Of a stretch of DNA of 64,000 nucleotides, positions 43,968 to 56,238 are shown piece by piece. Position 1 is the first letter of the stretch. Each line of letters begins with the position of its first letter. The DNA lies in assembly GCA_003586115.2 (NCBI GenBank), contig QVOM02000025.1, forward strand, positions 84,084,863-84,148,862, in the 5' to 3' direction. Source of the stretch: Salvator merianae. Taxonomy: Eukaryota; Chordata; Lepidosauria; Squamata; Teiidae. The translations under genes were made by a program, and so were the position numbers. The notes below the pieces were generated by a model that made no database searches, was not told the origin of the DNA, and was given only the letters and a program-made list of their open reading frames with translations.

Positions 43968-46900
43968 TCCCTTATCCCTTTCATTATGCAAATATCTTGC
44001 TTTCTAATTCTCAAGTCTTTGGTTAGAATTCTTGCAGCTTTCCAGTTCCATGGACAGAAAGTCTTTAGCAGACCCTGTAAGACTTCAGAAGAGAAAACAA
44101 AAGGCCACAATGAAACCTTGAGCCAATCCACTCTCTTCTGAAGCCATCTAATTAGGCATCTGCATTCTTACTTGACATGAGAAAGACTTTGTTTCCTTTG
44201 AAATTCATGGAGAAGAAAAAGAGAGAGAGAGAGAGAAACAATCAATGAGATATTTATATTCTGCTGTCAATGTGAGTTGTACTTTTTAATCAGCATAACA
44301 TTGAACCCTTATGTTGAAAACAGAGGAAAGAAACTGAATTTTCAACAGACTTTTATTTCCCTTGCTATTTTTGCCATTTTATAGTAATTCTGTGGATTGG
44401 GGACCCCAAGTGTGGAGAGAGTAGGAGCCGAAAGGGTTTGAAAAAAGAATTAAAATACTAATTTGCAGATAGTTTTATTCTCTTTTTCTTTTGCTTTACG
44501 GAGAAGCTTGTATTCTGGCTCTGCTGTCAGTGGATCTAATGTTTTAAGAACTCCACTATGAAAAGTCCTGATCGACAACTAATAAACTCCACTCCCTCTT
44601 TGTGCAGACCCTGCCTTGGGGTGCAATCACACAGGGTTGTTTTGGGCACCCATTTTCAAAGGATTGTCCAATCTGCAGAAGCAGGAACTGCTCCTGCATC
44701 ACACAATTTTAAAAATAAGCACCTAAAAGCCTGTCTCACTTCTCATCCTTGATCTCACCTTCTGTGATGATGAGTCCTCACCACTGATTGTCTGGTTGAC
44801 TGTCGAATTTCCACAGCCATGACTTGGTTGGAATTGGCTAAAGGATCCTCCATAGTTTCCTGCTTAATTCAACCCAAACAGTGAGTCACTCTCAGAGTGG
44901 TTATTTCTTCTCTGGGAAATGAGTGAACATTTGAAGGCTTTGGGATGAGTAAGTCAACCTTTGGTATTTTGTGTCTGTGCCTTAAGCCTCAAATTCACCC
45001 CCAGGGGCAATCCATTAACCATGTCTGATTGCACCCTTAGTTCTGTCAAGTTGTAACCAAGAGGCATTTAAGGGACTGGCTTTCCAGCTGCAAAGTTCTA
45101 TAGAGAAGGACTGTTCATTTATTAATTGAAACTGACACTATTTCAGTGGCTCTCTATGCCTGAGGCATAGGGTGACCCATTGCTGTCAGCTACCTGAACC
45201 CCTAGCTCCCTAATTCCCTTCTTTTTCCTTACCCTTTAGCTACAGTGTAAAAAAATAAATAAAGGCAATTCTGATAGAAAGGTCATCTCCAGGAAGCCTG
45301 GACATTTGGCATCCTTAGGCAGCTCTTCGGGAGGGGGATTTGCCTTCCCTAGCTACTTTATTCACTCTTTTTCTTCTTCCTTCCTGTAATCTCTCCTCTT
45401 CTAAGTGGAATTGTACATATTCTGCCTTTCAACAAATAAAGATGAACTGATGCCAGCTAATCTTGTGGAGAAAAAACAAACAAACAAACAAACATAGTGT
45501 CCCCTCACGTATCTATATTTCCTCCAGGGAATTCATTATGGAGGAGACAGATGGTAGAGGTACATAATAGTGTCAGTTTCCATAAACAAAAAATTCCTGC
45601 TGTACAAGACAATATACCTTGATGGCTTTGCAGCTAGAAGATCAACCTCCAGAAATACTTCTTGGCTATAACTTCAGCAAACTAAGAAGCGGAGTCAAGC
45701 CTCTCAGATCTTCTGGTACTTTTTTCCCTGAAAAAGATGCACCTTCTTACACTTTAAGATTTGTTTTGAATCCTTAAACCGTAAACCTCTCTTCATCTAA
45801 TTTCCATATTTCCTCCTGCAACTTTACTTCTATCTCTCTATTTATGTATGGGAAGGTTTTATGGAAATTGTGGTTATTCATATTAGAGAATAACTAGAGG
45901 CCAAAAACTGCATCTTTCCTGGCCATACACCAATGCATGTTTAGCCCAGCTTTTGCATTAGCTTTGCTGCCAAGTGTTTTGAGCTCAGTTAGTCTAAACT
46001 CAATTTAAAGGCAACAGCACAACCTTTGGCTGCATCCACATGGTTCTTTTTCAGAGCCCTTCCAGTGACCAGGGAGCAGGGCAGGGAAATGGTTTAACCA
46101 CCATCCGGCTCTATGCTTCCTCATACTCCCGTGGGAGCAGCATAATGGAAAAAGGTGAGAAAGAACTCCCAAACTGCTGCTCCCTTCTACAGAATTGTCT
46201 TCTCATTCCTGTGTGTGCAAGAGCAACACAGATGAACTTCTAGATATATTTCTACTCCATTCCAGTGAATATACCCTGAAATGTCATTGTTGTGGCCAGC
46301 ATTTCTGTCACAATGGTGTTCTCTCTTGCCTCACATATGCCTCTTGCCATGAGTTGCTAGGTGGTGTGGGTTGCACCTTTGTCTCACCTAGATTTAACAG
46401 CAGGAAGAGCAGTTGTATCCTTTCTCATTAACTCTTTTGCAACTTGCAAACCACAATAAATCCCTGATATTTAATTTACAAGGACAGGTGAAGATAGGGA
46501 AATTGCTAAGAATGAGTCACAAATTGCTTGTTGTGCCTGCCAATGAACTGAATGATGTTTATAGTTAATTGTTTGAATACCTGGAGTGGCACTCCATTTT
46601 GATGTCTGTGGAGGAGATGTCACAGAGTCAAACACTTAACTGCCTTTAAAGTTGCATTTCTGCTTTAACAGGTGGGCTTACTTGCAGTTGTAACCTCTTA
46701 TTCTTTTTTAGTCACTAAGCAGCACTTCTCATTACTGGAGACAGGACCTTATCAAACCCATAAACTATGGGAGGTTAGTATGGTGGAAGGATGGTGGAAA
46801 TGTTCTGGCCTGTGTTAGAAGAAAGACATGTTGGCAGGGGTGGACAAAAGGGATTTCAACAAGGGGAGCTAATATATTATCTGCTACTTTCCAGAGCCCC

Positions 46901-47190
46901 TGCTTTTCAGAAATCTATAGCCTAGACAATTAGCAGTGTCTAAGTGCAGCAGGAACCTCTGATCCTACCGCTGGGCCAGGAAGCATGCTGTGTACATGGC
47001 TGGCACCTCCTGGTCCTAGAGTCTTCAGAGATATGGGATAGAAGCTTTGAAACTTCAAAGGATGTATCCACGCACAGTTAAATAAAGATGTCTCATAAGC
47101 AGCTGGGAAAGTTTGCGTACTAGTGCCTTAATCCTCGTTAAAGGTAAAAAAAAAAAAAATGCACTTCCAGAATTTCTCCTCTAGCCTTTA
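43968..47190. other. No gene or repeat recognised
   Basis: About 3.2 kb, the largest stretch in which I can name almost nothing. It contains an AAACA run (45475-45494) and one GGCTGCATCCACATGG start-like motif (46030) without a partner end. No frame is recognisable. Confidence 0.4.
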
Positions 47191-47254
47191 CTGTGGATTA
47201 GAGGTGGGATGGGAGCACTTGCATCTGTGGATTAGAGGTGGGATGGGAGCACTT
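47191..47254. repeat. 34-bp tandem duplication
   Basis: CTGTGGATTAGAGGTGGG plus ATGGGAGCACTT (30 bp) at 47191-47220 recurs exactly at 47225-47254, with four bases between (GCAT). It may be a recent local duplication. Confidence 0.95.
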
Positions 47255-47763
47255 AAGCCTCTTTTGACCTGCTTTTTTAAAATATGTGGAGGTGCACCCA
47301 AAGTTTCCACCCACCACCATTTACTGACAGACAAGAAATGGCTCTGGAAACTGGCCAGTTTTTGTTCAGTGATAAATCATGAAGAGTGGAAAACTGCAAC
47401 AGTAAGTCACCAGCACTACCACGGTCTCCAGATGGGGATGGCGAGGGAAAAAGAGGGTGAAGACCATCCCTGGAATCCTCATTCTGCCCTGTGATTAGGT
47501 CACCCCTGAGGGTTGATTTTCCACCTCCAGAATTGTTTTGTACCACTTACACATTTCTCTTCCTATTTCCTTTGTTTCATATCACTTATTCATGCTTGAA
47601 AACTCTTTAATTCCAAAACTGTTCATATGAGGATAATAGGAGTGTCAGGAGCCCCCATTATGGCAGGAATGGTTATTCTTGAGATTTTATACTTATTGAT
47701 AATAGTGGGTTCATTGCATGCCCTCAAAGAAAGCATACAGTTGGAGTGACTTAAGCTTCTAAT
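47255..47763. other. No gene recognised
   Basis: Unassigned. A 111-codon plus-strand frame and an antisense shadow overlap here and include the tandem duplication upstream. Confidence 0.4.
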
Positions 47764-47792
47764 AATGATGATGATGATGATGATGATGATGT
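47764..47792. repeat. (GAT)n trinucleotide run
   Basis: About nine GAT units directly upstream of the LINE relic. Confidence 0.95.
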
Positions 47793-48372
47793 GAAATGTC
47801 AATTGTGCGAAGAATCTGATGATCAGTGGACCATATACTCAGCTCATGCAAGAAGATCATGCAGACTGATTATAAAGAACAATATAATATTGTTGCTAAA
47901 ATGATACATTTGAACATCTGTAAAAATTATCATCTGCCAGCAACAAAGAACTGGTATAAGTATACTATTGAAAAAGTGATAGAAAATGAGCAGGCCAAAA
48001 TACTATGGGACTTTCAAATACAACCTCACAAAGTTTTGGCACATAGTACATCAGATCTAACTGTAGTCGAGAAGAAGGAGGTCTGGATTATTGATGTAGT
48101 AGCAATATCTAGTGACAGCAGAGTCAAAAACAAAGAACTTAAGAAGATCATGAAATATCAAGATTTGAAGATCAAAGCTGAAAGACTATGGGACAAGCAG
48201 CAATTGTGGCCCCAGTGGTTATCAGCACACTGGGTGCCATATGATAAACCTTGGTCAGCACTTAGAACATCTGCATATTGGCAGAATCTCCATTGGTCAA
48301 CTGCAAAATGCCACACTGCTTGGATCTGCACACAGCTTGCGCCAAGACATTATGCCATCCTAACTTTTTAGG
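47791..48372 (+). pseudogene. LINE C-terminus with zinc knuckle and restriction-like endonuclease
   Basis: Frames in order: KCQLCEESDD (47794-47823), then after a shift DHILSSCKK (47827-47853), together a CCHC knuckle (C-X2-C...H-X4-C). Next ILWDFQIQ (47999-48022), STSDLTVVEKKEVWIIDVV (about 48047-48105), and KIMKYQDLKIKAERLW (48145-48192). This order, and the PD...D-type and KYQDL motifs, fit the end of non-LTR retrotransposons that carry a restriction-like endonuclease (R2/R4/Rex6-like). After a one-base shift near 48205 the IVAPVVISTLGAI segment follows, with stops. It is dead and 5'-truncated. Confidence 0.85.
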
Positions 48373-48718
48373 AAGAACTTGATGCAAAATGAAGGCCAAC
48401 AGCAGCTGAAGAACTGGCAGCTATGATAACACATTGTAAAACAATGACAGCAACAACATATTATGTCATCCTAAGTCTTGGAAGGAACTTGATGCAAAAT
48501 GAAGGCAAACACCAGCTAAAGAACTGGAACCACAATAAATCAGATCTAGATTTTAGAGAAGAGAAGACATCAAAACTGCTATACCAATGAACACAGCGAT
48601 GTCCCCCCCAGCTTTGGATTTTATCTTTTTATTGTTGAAACCCACCCTGGGACCCTTGGTTGAAAGGCAGGATATAAATGCTTGAAAATAAATATAAACA
48701 AACAAACAAATAAATAAA
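47791..48718 (+). mobile_element. RLE-type LINE relic with 3' region
   Basis: The coding relic is followed by a 3' region with a 111-bp tandem duplication (48351-48461 and 48462-48532; GAACTTGATGCAAAATGAAGG is common to both). Then comes a TTTATCTTTTTATTGTTG and GGCAGGATATAAATGC tail and an AAACAAACAAATAAATAAAT run (48695-48718). The tail resembles that of L2-like elements, so the last 120 bp may be a second element fused to it. Confidence 0.7.
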
Positions 48719-48794
48719 TCCCTGCCTTTACAGCCTCTGAAACAGGGTCAACTCTTTTGCTATCAGTCAAATTAGTTTGCAACAACAAATTACA
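48719..48794. other. No gene
   Basis: Short interval. Confidence 0.35.
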
Positions 48795-49014
48795 GGCTGC
48801 ATTCACACAGTTTTTTTAACACCTCTGCAGCAACTTAGAGATGGCTTAGAGATGTTTTGCAAGTGGGATTGTTCAGATACTAGTCTGCCCCTCCCTCCCT
48901 TGGACATTCTAGGCTAGAAAATGTGGATGAGAGATGAGATGTGAACATGAGGGTCACATGCTACTGTCTCTAAGGTGTTTTTGAGCAGTTGTTTTGCTGT
49001 GTGTGGATTCAGCC
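48795..49014. mobile_element. 220-bp MITE with GGCTGCATTCACAC ends
   Basis: Starts GGCTGCATTCACACAG and ends CTGTGTGTGGATTCAGCC, a good inverted repeat. Flanks ACA and ATA match at two of three bases. Its interior (GGGATTGTTCAGATACTAG, CTAGGCTAGAAAATG) is related to the dimeric unit at 2620-2945. No coding capacity. Confidence 0.8.
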
Positions 49015-50342
49015 ATACCAACAATGCATTTGGTAAAGAATATTTTAAAACTGTGGCAGCAACCATTGCAAAAGAATTGTCGGCATTATTTTCCAGACAT
49101 AAGTGTCAAACGTACAGTTTTATCTGAAAGACAATGGGATATAAACCACACATGCTGAAGTTCTCTTAAATCTTTCTTACCAGTATGAGAACAATGTTGT
49201 CGGCAAAGCCTTATCTCTGCCAAATAGCCAATCCCACAAAATATCAAAATATCAAAAAATCATATAAATACAGAACACTTTTTTGTTTTCTTTCTCAATT
49301 TTTCTGAAGAAATGTATAGAAAACAAAATGTCTTCTTTTAGGCCAAGGAATTCCTTCCCTCAAATAGTTTCCTTCTGTTCAACTTCCCCTTTTTCTGTCT
49401 TAGGAGATAGCATCTGAATACAGTAGAAATACACTTGCTTTCATCCAAGCAATATTGCTTGTCTCCTGTGATTGAGGCTAACATAGGTTCTCTTCTTTTC
49501 TCTGATCCAATGTTCTACTGATTTATACCGTGATCTTTTTTTTTATTATTGTCTTTCTTCAGAGCTTGGAAACTGGACGGCATCAAGACACATAGATAGG
49601 CTGGAGGAGATTTCATTACTTAAGTTGATAATCCATTTGATCTGCTTGCTTTGAAGCATTTGTTATCACTTTTAGAATGTTTCTGGTTGCCTTAGTTCCT
49701 ATTTGCCACCACAGGTACACGTGTAATTGAATTGTTCTACAGTGTGTCACAGTTTTTGTTCTTGATGTCAGACTATCCATCTGGGTTTTTTAAGGCTTTT
49801 CTGTTTTCTTTTTTTTTCTGTTTTCTTTTTTTTTAGCAGTAGCATTTATGGTGCATTCAGTTCCCACTCCAGCAGTTCTAGTTTAATGTGCATTATGCTA
49901 TGCACATGCTCAGGAACTTCATACATGCTCAAGAACTCAAGTGCATTTGGCACTTTTTTTTGCAATCTTGACCCAATAACTCATACAGATGTAACTTATT
50001 CATGCAAATAAAAATAATATTTTCCTAAAAAAAATGATCTGCACAAACAGATTAACAAAATGCAGCAGAAACTATTGACAAATTAGATATAGAGCAATTT
50101 TCTTTAGGAACAGCAGAAAAATAGCTTATCAAAGTAAGACAACAAATGTATAGGCATATCATAGGTGTCTTCAGTATTCTCTCTCTCTTGCACACACACA
50201 CATACAGAGGCAGACACGGTAACATGTATTAATTTGTCTAGTAGTAATTATAGCTAGATGATAAATCCATAAAACAAAACAGATTCAGGTGGATATGAAT
50301 TTGCTCAGTTTAACAATAAAATTAAAAAAGAGCTGAGACTAG
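49015..50342. other. No gene or repeat recognised
   Basis: About 1.3 kb of AT-rich sequence with T-rich tandem runs (TTTTCTGTTTTC twice, 49800-49835). No conserved frame. Confidence 0.4.
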
Positions 50343-51069
50343 GGGCCTTTCTGCACTTATGTTAGATTCGGAACAAGAGGCAGTGAAGTTCACTTCAGTG
50401 TCTCATCAGTTTGCACGTTAATGTAGATCTGTGAAGCCTTGCCCACTGTTGGTACTCTCTATCTGAGTTCGATGGAATGTAATCCATATCAGGAAGACTC
50501 TGATCTGGATTGCCAGTAGCCTCAACATTGAGGTCTGGAGCATGCATGCTGCCAAAATGGGTTCCCTGGTGTCTCCAAGACTAGAAACTTTTGTTTCTAG
50601 CCCTTCAGAGCACTTGGAGGTCAGCCCTAAAGTTCACACGAGCTTTGGGACTGGAGTGTGGACTACACAGAGGCCCTAATGATCAGGAGTAGGCTACAAC
50701 CACTTCTGTTGGCTAGTAGCTGTGGAGCACAAAATTGTGTTCCATAGCTGTACCAGGAACAACTGGACTACTCCTGGTTCTGAGCATTTGCACCAACTTC
50801 AGGGTGTAAATGCTGCACTCTGTGGCTGTGGCCACAATTGTGTCTGTGGCTGCACACTCATGAGCCACATTCTTGGTCATCATGGCAATGGCTGGATGTT
50901 TCCCTGACCACTGTCATGGTGGGCAGCCAGCATTTGCACTGCAACTGTGGACAGCTATTTCCAGGATGTTCCAGCCCTCACAGTGTGACTAGCCACTGCA
51001 CTGTGAGGGCTGTTCCACTGTGGAATGTTTGATTGTGAACATTCCATGGTAGAAAGTGTGAAAGCACCC
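50343..51069 (+). mobile_element. Full-length hairpin-bearing GGGCC MITE
   Basis: 727 bp, starting GGGCCTTTCTGCACTTATG and ending AGTGTGAAAGCACCC, with a right subterminal hairpin (TTCCACTGTGGAATG with CATTCCATGGTAGAA, 51012-51052). The left part has TGCACGTTAATGTAGATC and TGATCTGGATTGCC, the core CATCATGGCAATGGCTGG and CTGTGGCTGTGG, so the modules of 22907 and 10897 are present in one copy, inverted relative to 10897. Flanking TAG and TTT do not match. Confidence 0.75.
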
Positions 51070-51561
51070 TTTCATTGTGGTAGCAGTCCAAGGAATCATC
51101 ACATCTAAAAATGGTACTGGCCAGGTCTAGAGTGTTTTTTTTATTTTTTTCTCACAATGTTTTAATTTAGTGGTGTTTTTAATTTCCTTGCCCTTTGTTA
51201 TTGTCCTCACAAGCAAATAGCAAGAGAGCCATAAAAAGACGTGTTTAAAGAACTTTTTGATCTTGGCCTCAAACTTATGTGTGACCCCCAAACTCTGGAA
51301 CAGTCTTCCCCCAGGAATATGCCATGTTTTGCCATTCTTTACCTTTTGGTATTTAGTGAAAAATGTTTCAGTTCACATAGACCTTTGGAAATTAGTCTTG
51401 CTATGTTTCAATTACTTGTGTTGTTGATGGATATTTTGTAAAACGTTAAATTTTAAGTTGTTGAGTCTCATCTTTGTTTTATTTGTTCATCACTCTGAGA
51501 CTTCAGTGTATGCATTTGGCTGTCATTTGGCATTTCTTATAGGAAAGATCACAATTCTGTC
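51070..51561. other. No gene recognised
   Basis: Unassigned AT-rich stretch. Confidence 0.4.
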
Positions 51562-51928
51562 ATGCAAAAGGGACAAGGGGAAGTATTTTTTTCACCCAGA
51601 GAGGGTCATTGATCTATGAAATTTTCTACCAGAAGAAGAGGTGGTGACAGTAACCAGTCTGGATAAAGTTAAGACTAGGTTAGACAATTTTAAGGCAGAC
51701 AGGTGTATCAATGGCTACTAGAACTGATGCCTAAAGACTGCCTCTAGGTTGGAAAGACAGGTAAGATGCCTTTAAAAACCATTTGCAGGGAGTTGAAAGC
51801 AAGTGAAGGTTTTGCCTTTCTATTTTGCTTGAGAATGCCCAGAAACAAATTGTGGGGCACTGTGTGAGCTAGGATGCTGGACTAGATGGACCATGACCCA
51901 ATTCAGCAGGGCTTCTCTTATGTTCAAA
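51562..51928 (+). mobile_element. CR1-like LINE 3' end
   Basis: GACAAGGGGAAGTATTTTTT, GAGGTGGTGACAGTAACC, TAGGTTGGAAAGACAGG and GCTGGACTAGATGG match 23498-23877, and the end reads CTCTTATGTTC. No open reading frame. Confidence 0.75.
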
Positions 51929-54263
51929 TATGAAAAACTCTGTGTAAAATATAAAAGGAACAAGCATGGAACCCTCAATACCATCTTGCATGACCTGAGG
52001 TCAAAAATACTGGAGATTATTGAAGTTGTTTTGCTGAGAATTTCTTTTGCATTTTTCAAACATTCTCTATCCCCAGGCTATCAGCAAGTATTCTAAAATA
52101 TGTACTATTTTCCCCATGACATCTGTTACAACTCATTTAGGAAGTGGAGTAGGCTGTAGGACTGTAGACATTTTTGGAACTTGGTTTCTGTTTTTGTTGT
52201 TAGGTTTTGAACCTTTTATATCACATTTGGACATCAGAGCAGCCTAGTAACTGTGAAGCCTAAGCTGCAATGTGAACATAATTGGAATATGCTTCTGAAA
52301 ATAACACTATAGAACCTTTACACAAAAGCCGGCAACTGACAAAACAGGAAAAAACAGAAATGAAAGGAGGCTTTAAAAGCACAGCTGGGCTGTCTGTGGA
52401 ACTTGTCCGCAAAACATCAAAACCAGATTGGAACAAAAAGTTTCTTCTGCAGAATTTTGTAACAATCTTCTGCCCATGTGGACACAAGAGAGATGAAGAG
52501 ATTGTGTGTATGTTAAGAATACTCAGATGTCAGGACTTTCCAAGCAAGTCTGGGAAACTGACCTTCAACGTTAACTGCTGTTTGGGTTGTACTCAAAAAC
52601 AGGCTGTCAAGTGGTGAGGTAAGCATTGGCAGTGCGTTAAACATAAGGTTTGATCTCTCTTGAGCCTGTCTAATTTTACAGCTGATAGAGTATGTGAAGT
52701 CCTTCCTTATTTACTATCTATCTGATCTTTAAAGGCATCCTTGCCACAGACAGCAAATTATTAACATTGTGGAATGGGACCAAAGGGGAGATTGGCTTCC
52801 CTCGAAATAATAAGAACACTAAAACAGGCAATCTTCCGAAGGACCAGGCTGTAATTAACTAGGTGATGTTATCGGATGGGAATGTGTCTCTAATCTATAC
52901 TTCTTTTACCCTAATGAACCACTCACATAGCTCAGTATAAGATATAGAGATCTAACAAGAGGAGCTGATCTTCTTCTACCCTAGATCAGAAGCCTTCTTT
53001 TTTTTCCCCCCCCCAAAAATATGATGGAAAGTTGTATGAAGGTTGTAAATAAGATTCAGGGGGAAAAATACAAAAAAAGTAAGAAAGAAGAAAGAGTTGG
53101 CACCTCTAGATGGTGAGAGGGTGCATTTTTATAAGTAACCTTCATTTGTTAAATTTTGACTTCCCCTCTTCTTCAAAAGATCCTTCTGGATTTCTTGTTT
53201 CTTGCCCCTCTCGACAGCTCAGTTCCCTTCTTCTTCTGTCCTGTCTTCTTTCATCTTTATTCTTCAAATCCAGCGACGACAAGCTCATTTTTTAATTCTT
53301 GTAGACAAGAATTTTGGGATTTTCTTTAGATCCTGGAATTGCCTCTTGCTGCCTCTTCCAGATGGTAGGCGATAATCCAAGCAAAAGGATTCTTACCTCA
53401 GTCTGACATTTCTTCGTGGGATCTTTTCCCTTGCAAAATACCCATATTTGGATGCAGCTACCCACTCCCCTTTGTTATTTTTTGTGTACTTTCTACAAGT
53501 GGGTATTTTGCAAGATGAAGAATGCCATGAACGCACACCAGGCAGAGGTAAAGAATCACTGTTATGGAAAACCCAGTGTCTTTGCTGGGTTTTCGGTAAT
53601 GGCAATTTAGTGGGTTCATGCTTGATGAACCCAGGACTACACTGGGATTGCCACCGGGACATTGTGGCATTTTATCTGCATCTGGAGACACCCTAGATGG
53701 CCAGAAAGTAAGATGATTAAGAGCAGCATTTCCAACACAGGCTGCATCTGCACAAGGTGAAAAGAGTGCTTGTAGAAGGTCCCAGAAGTGTGATGACCAC
53801 ATGATCACTGGGACTGCAGCTCATCTCTGACATGGGAGAACCACCTTCAGAGGCAACCTAAGTGCAGGTTGCAAAAATACAAGTTTGAGGGTGCTTTCTG
53901 ACCTCATATACCCCCATTGCCACTGTCTGGAGAGGTGGTAGCTGCAGTGGCAAGTAACCAGTGCTGCATGTCACCTAGCACAATTAAGGACAAGAGGGAG
54001 AATGGCTTGTTTTCAATGGTCACTTCCTAGCCAACATAAAAGATGTCAGGCAGAAACTTCAACGTTCCTCAGCTTCAAAGTCTCTGAGGCTGAGAGGCCC
54101 GTGGAAGCTGTATGGAGGCAGCCTCTGTGCTTACAAGACCACACCATGGTACCCTGGAAGCTCTACTTACCTTAAAAGTAAACAAAGAAATGAAATCATG
54201 ATGAAGGCTCTAGTTGTATATTTGGAAATGTCTTTATTTCCTTAATATTTCCTTAGTTTTGTT
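51929..54263. other. No gene or repeat recognised
   Basis: About 2.3 kb. A 111-codon frame (52282-52617) with several Cys and Lys residues is not recognisable. The 52780-52900 region (AAAACAGGCAATCTTCCG, GTAATTAACTAGGTG) might be conserved non-coding DNA. Another GGCTGCATCTGCACAAGG start-like motif (53743) has no partner. Confidence 0.4.
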
Positions 54264-54804
54264 GGGCCTTTCCACACTTACTGGTTAACTGGAATAGTGT
54301 ATGGCCTAAACCTCTTCTGGGTTCTCTCTTCTGCACTCTGGTGCAAACCACAGAGACCATCCACCCTGCTAGAATGCTCTATCTGTATTGGGTGAAGTGT
54401 AGTCCAGTCTAGGTGGCCACAAATGGCCACCTAGGCAGGGACAGTGATGTGTACCATGTCTATTCATGAGTAAACCAGCCCAGGAGGCATGCAGAAGGGC
54501 ACATGTCTCCATTAGCTGGTTTACCAGGGGGAGCTATTTTGGCTGCACACCAAATTGGGCCTCCAAAATGGGTGCCCAGGAGCTCTGAGGCCTGAGACTG
54601 CAATTCCTGGTCAGAGGAGCCCTCACAACAGACCTTGAAGATAGTTGGAGCTTCAGAGTGGCATGGAATGGCACAGGGGCTGTCTTAGAACAGGTGTCCC
54701 AAGTGCGGACAGCCTTGCCTTGGATAGATGGACCAGCTGGGAATCATTCCAGTAGGAACAGTTTCAGCTGGGGTGGTCCAGGCCAGGTAAGTGTGAAAAG
54801 ACCC
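54264..54804. mobile_element. GGGCC-type MITE, clear copy
   Basis: 541 bp, starting GGGCCTTTCCACACTTACTGG and ending GCCAGGTAAGTGTGAAAAGACCC. Flanks GTT and TTT match at two of three; TTTGTT on both sides is a six-base alternative. The interior has GGCCACAAATGGCC, GCAGAAGGGCACATGTCTCC and GCCTCCAAAATGGGTGCCC, related to 21620, 28560 and 61290. No coding capacity. Confidence 0.8.
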
Positions 54805-55219
54805 TTTGTTTCTTTTTTCTCTTTTTTATGTCAAAGACCTTTTTAAAAAACAGCTCCTCTGTTTTAATCCCCCAATAACAACCCCCACAATTAATGGAAT
54901 CAGGCTGCTCCTATTTGCAGAGCATTTTCCATTCACCTGGGATGTGATATCACTGTTTTTATGGGGTTTTGCTGTACTGTGCAACCACCGAATGGATTGG
55001 ACTCAGGGGCTTTTAGTGTACTATGGTCACTTTTCTGCTTTGGATCATTTTCCTCAGCAACGTGAAACTGTCTGCCTCGATAAACTGGCTCAAAAAGAAC
55101 ACAATTTGCCTTCATGCAGACTTAACTGCAACTCCCTATCTATTCATGGCAGTCTGTTCAGATGCAGAAAATGGCCAACTTCTGGGCCCACTTCCTTCAC
55201 CTTTCGACACAGAGACTAG
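54805..55219. other. No gene recognised
   Basis: Unassigned; a 137-codon frame crosses it without recognisable content. Confidence 0.35.
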
Positions 55220-55336
55220 GGCTGCAACCGCCTGTTGGTTGTTTATTCTGGTTTATTTGCATATTCTGGAACAAAGCATGGACATTCCAGAATATCCAAA
55301 TATAGCTGAATAAGTAAGCAATATCTTGATGCTGCC
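55220..55336. mobile_element. 117-bp palindromic MITE with 3-bp duplication TAG
   Basis: Starts GGCTGCAACCGCC and ends TTGATGCTGCC. Flanked by TAG at 55217-55219 and TAG at 55337-55339. The arms carry GCATATTCTGGAAC and TCCAGAATATCCAAATATAG. Sister of 23100-23238. Confidence 0.85.
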
Positions 55337-55339
55337 TAG

Positions 55340-55890
55340 ATTAGGGCCAGATTTAGCCACTCTGAATGCACAATCTCCTTCTCAGTGTTACATGTGTTTC
55401 TGCGTCCACAACTGCACAGTTGCCTGCCTGCCAGGGCATCCCAGGATGGGGATTAAAAGGTGTGGCCTTTTTCCTCTGGTCCAATCAAGAGCAGCAACGA
55501 AAGAACATGCTCACATGGGGCTGAAAAGCTTGCTGTGTTGTTTATACTGAGATTCCCAGCTGTAAAGTACTCCAGCAGTGATCTCAATATATGTCACTTT
55601 CAATTCCTTTATTCATATAAAGTGAGAAATTGAGCCACACTGCAACAATAGGGATTTGCAAAGAGAAATTAGGAGGGAAGAAAAAGCAGCCAATGAGCTG
55701 TCAGATTGTAGTTGCAAGCTATGGGAAAAGGGTTAAAACATCAACTGTCGTTTCTGTCACTCTGTCACAGAACAATATTCGATGGAGGCTGAACCTGCCT
55801 TTCCCACTGCTCTGAGCAGTGTCATTGGCTTCACAACTGCCCTCAAGCATAAAATACAGAGGAAAAATACAACATACATGCTATTTAGTA
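55340..55890. other. No gene recognised
   Basis: Unassigned. Confidence 0.35.
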
Positions 55891-56230
55891 TAGAGATGCG
55901 CAAAAATCAGTTCACATATTGGTTTGAATACCTCACATTTGTGGAAATTTGCACCAAATCGAAATGCAGTTTTTTGGATTTCCAGAGTTCCCTGCAAGAT
56001 GAACTAGTCACTCCCCACCCATGAAAGCAAAGTATTGGTTTGAATATTCACATTTTTGCTGTGGTTTTGCCCATGAAAAGGGCATTTTCAATGGGTAAAA
56101 ATATCATGAAAATCACAAAAGTGAATGTGAAAACCCGTATTTTTTGAAGTTTTGATTCACCAATGAAGCAAAAATATGGTTTTTTTCTGCAACAGCAAAA
56201 TGGAAACAATTTTGTTCATGTGCATCCATA
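55891..56230. mobile_element. hAT-like MITE with 8-bp duplication
   Basis: 340 bp, starting TAGAGATGCGCAAAAATC and ending ATGTGCATCCATA. Flanks ATTTAGTA (55883-55890) and ATTTTGTA (56231-56238) match at 7 of 8. GGGCATTTTCAATGGGTAAA and GAATATTCACATTTTTGC are shared with 5985 and 62909. Confidence 0.85.
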
Positions 56231-56238
56231 ATTTTGTA

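Noticed and set aside
52282..52617. 111-codon frame rich in Lys and Cys
   Set aside because: No known zinc-finger spacing or other family motif; no supporting context.
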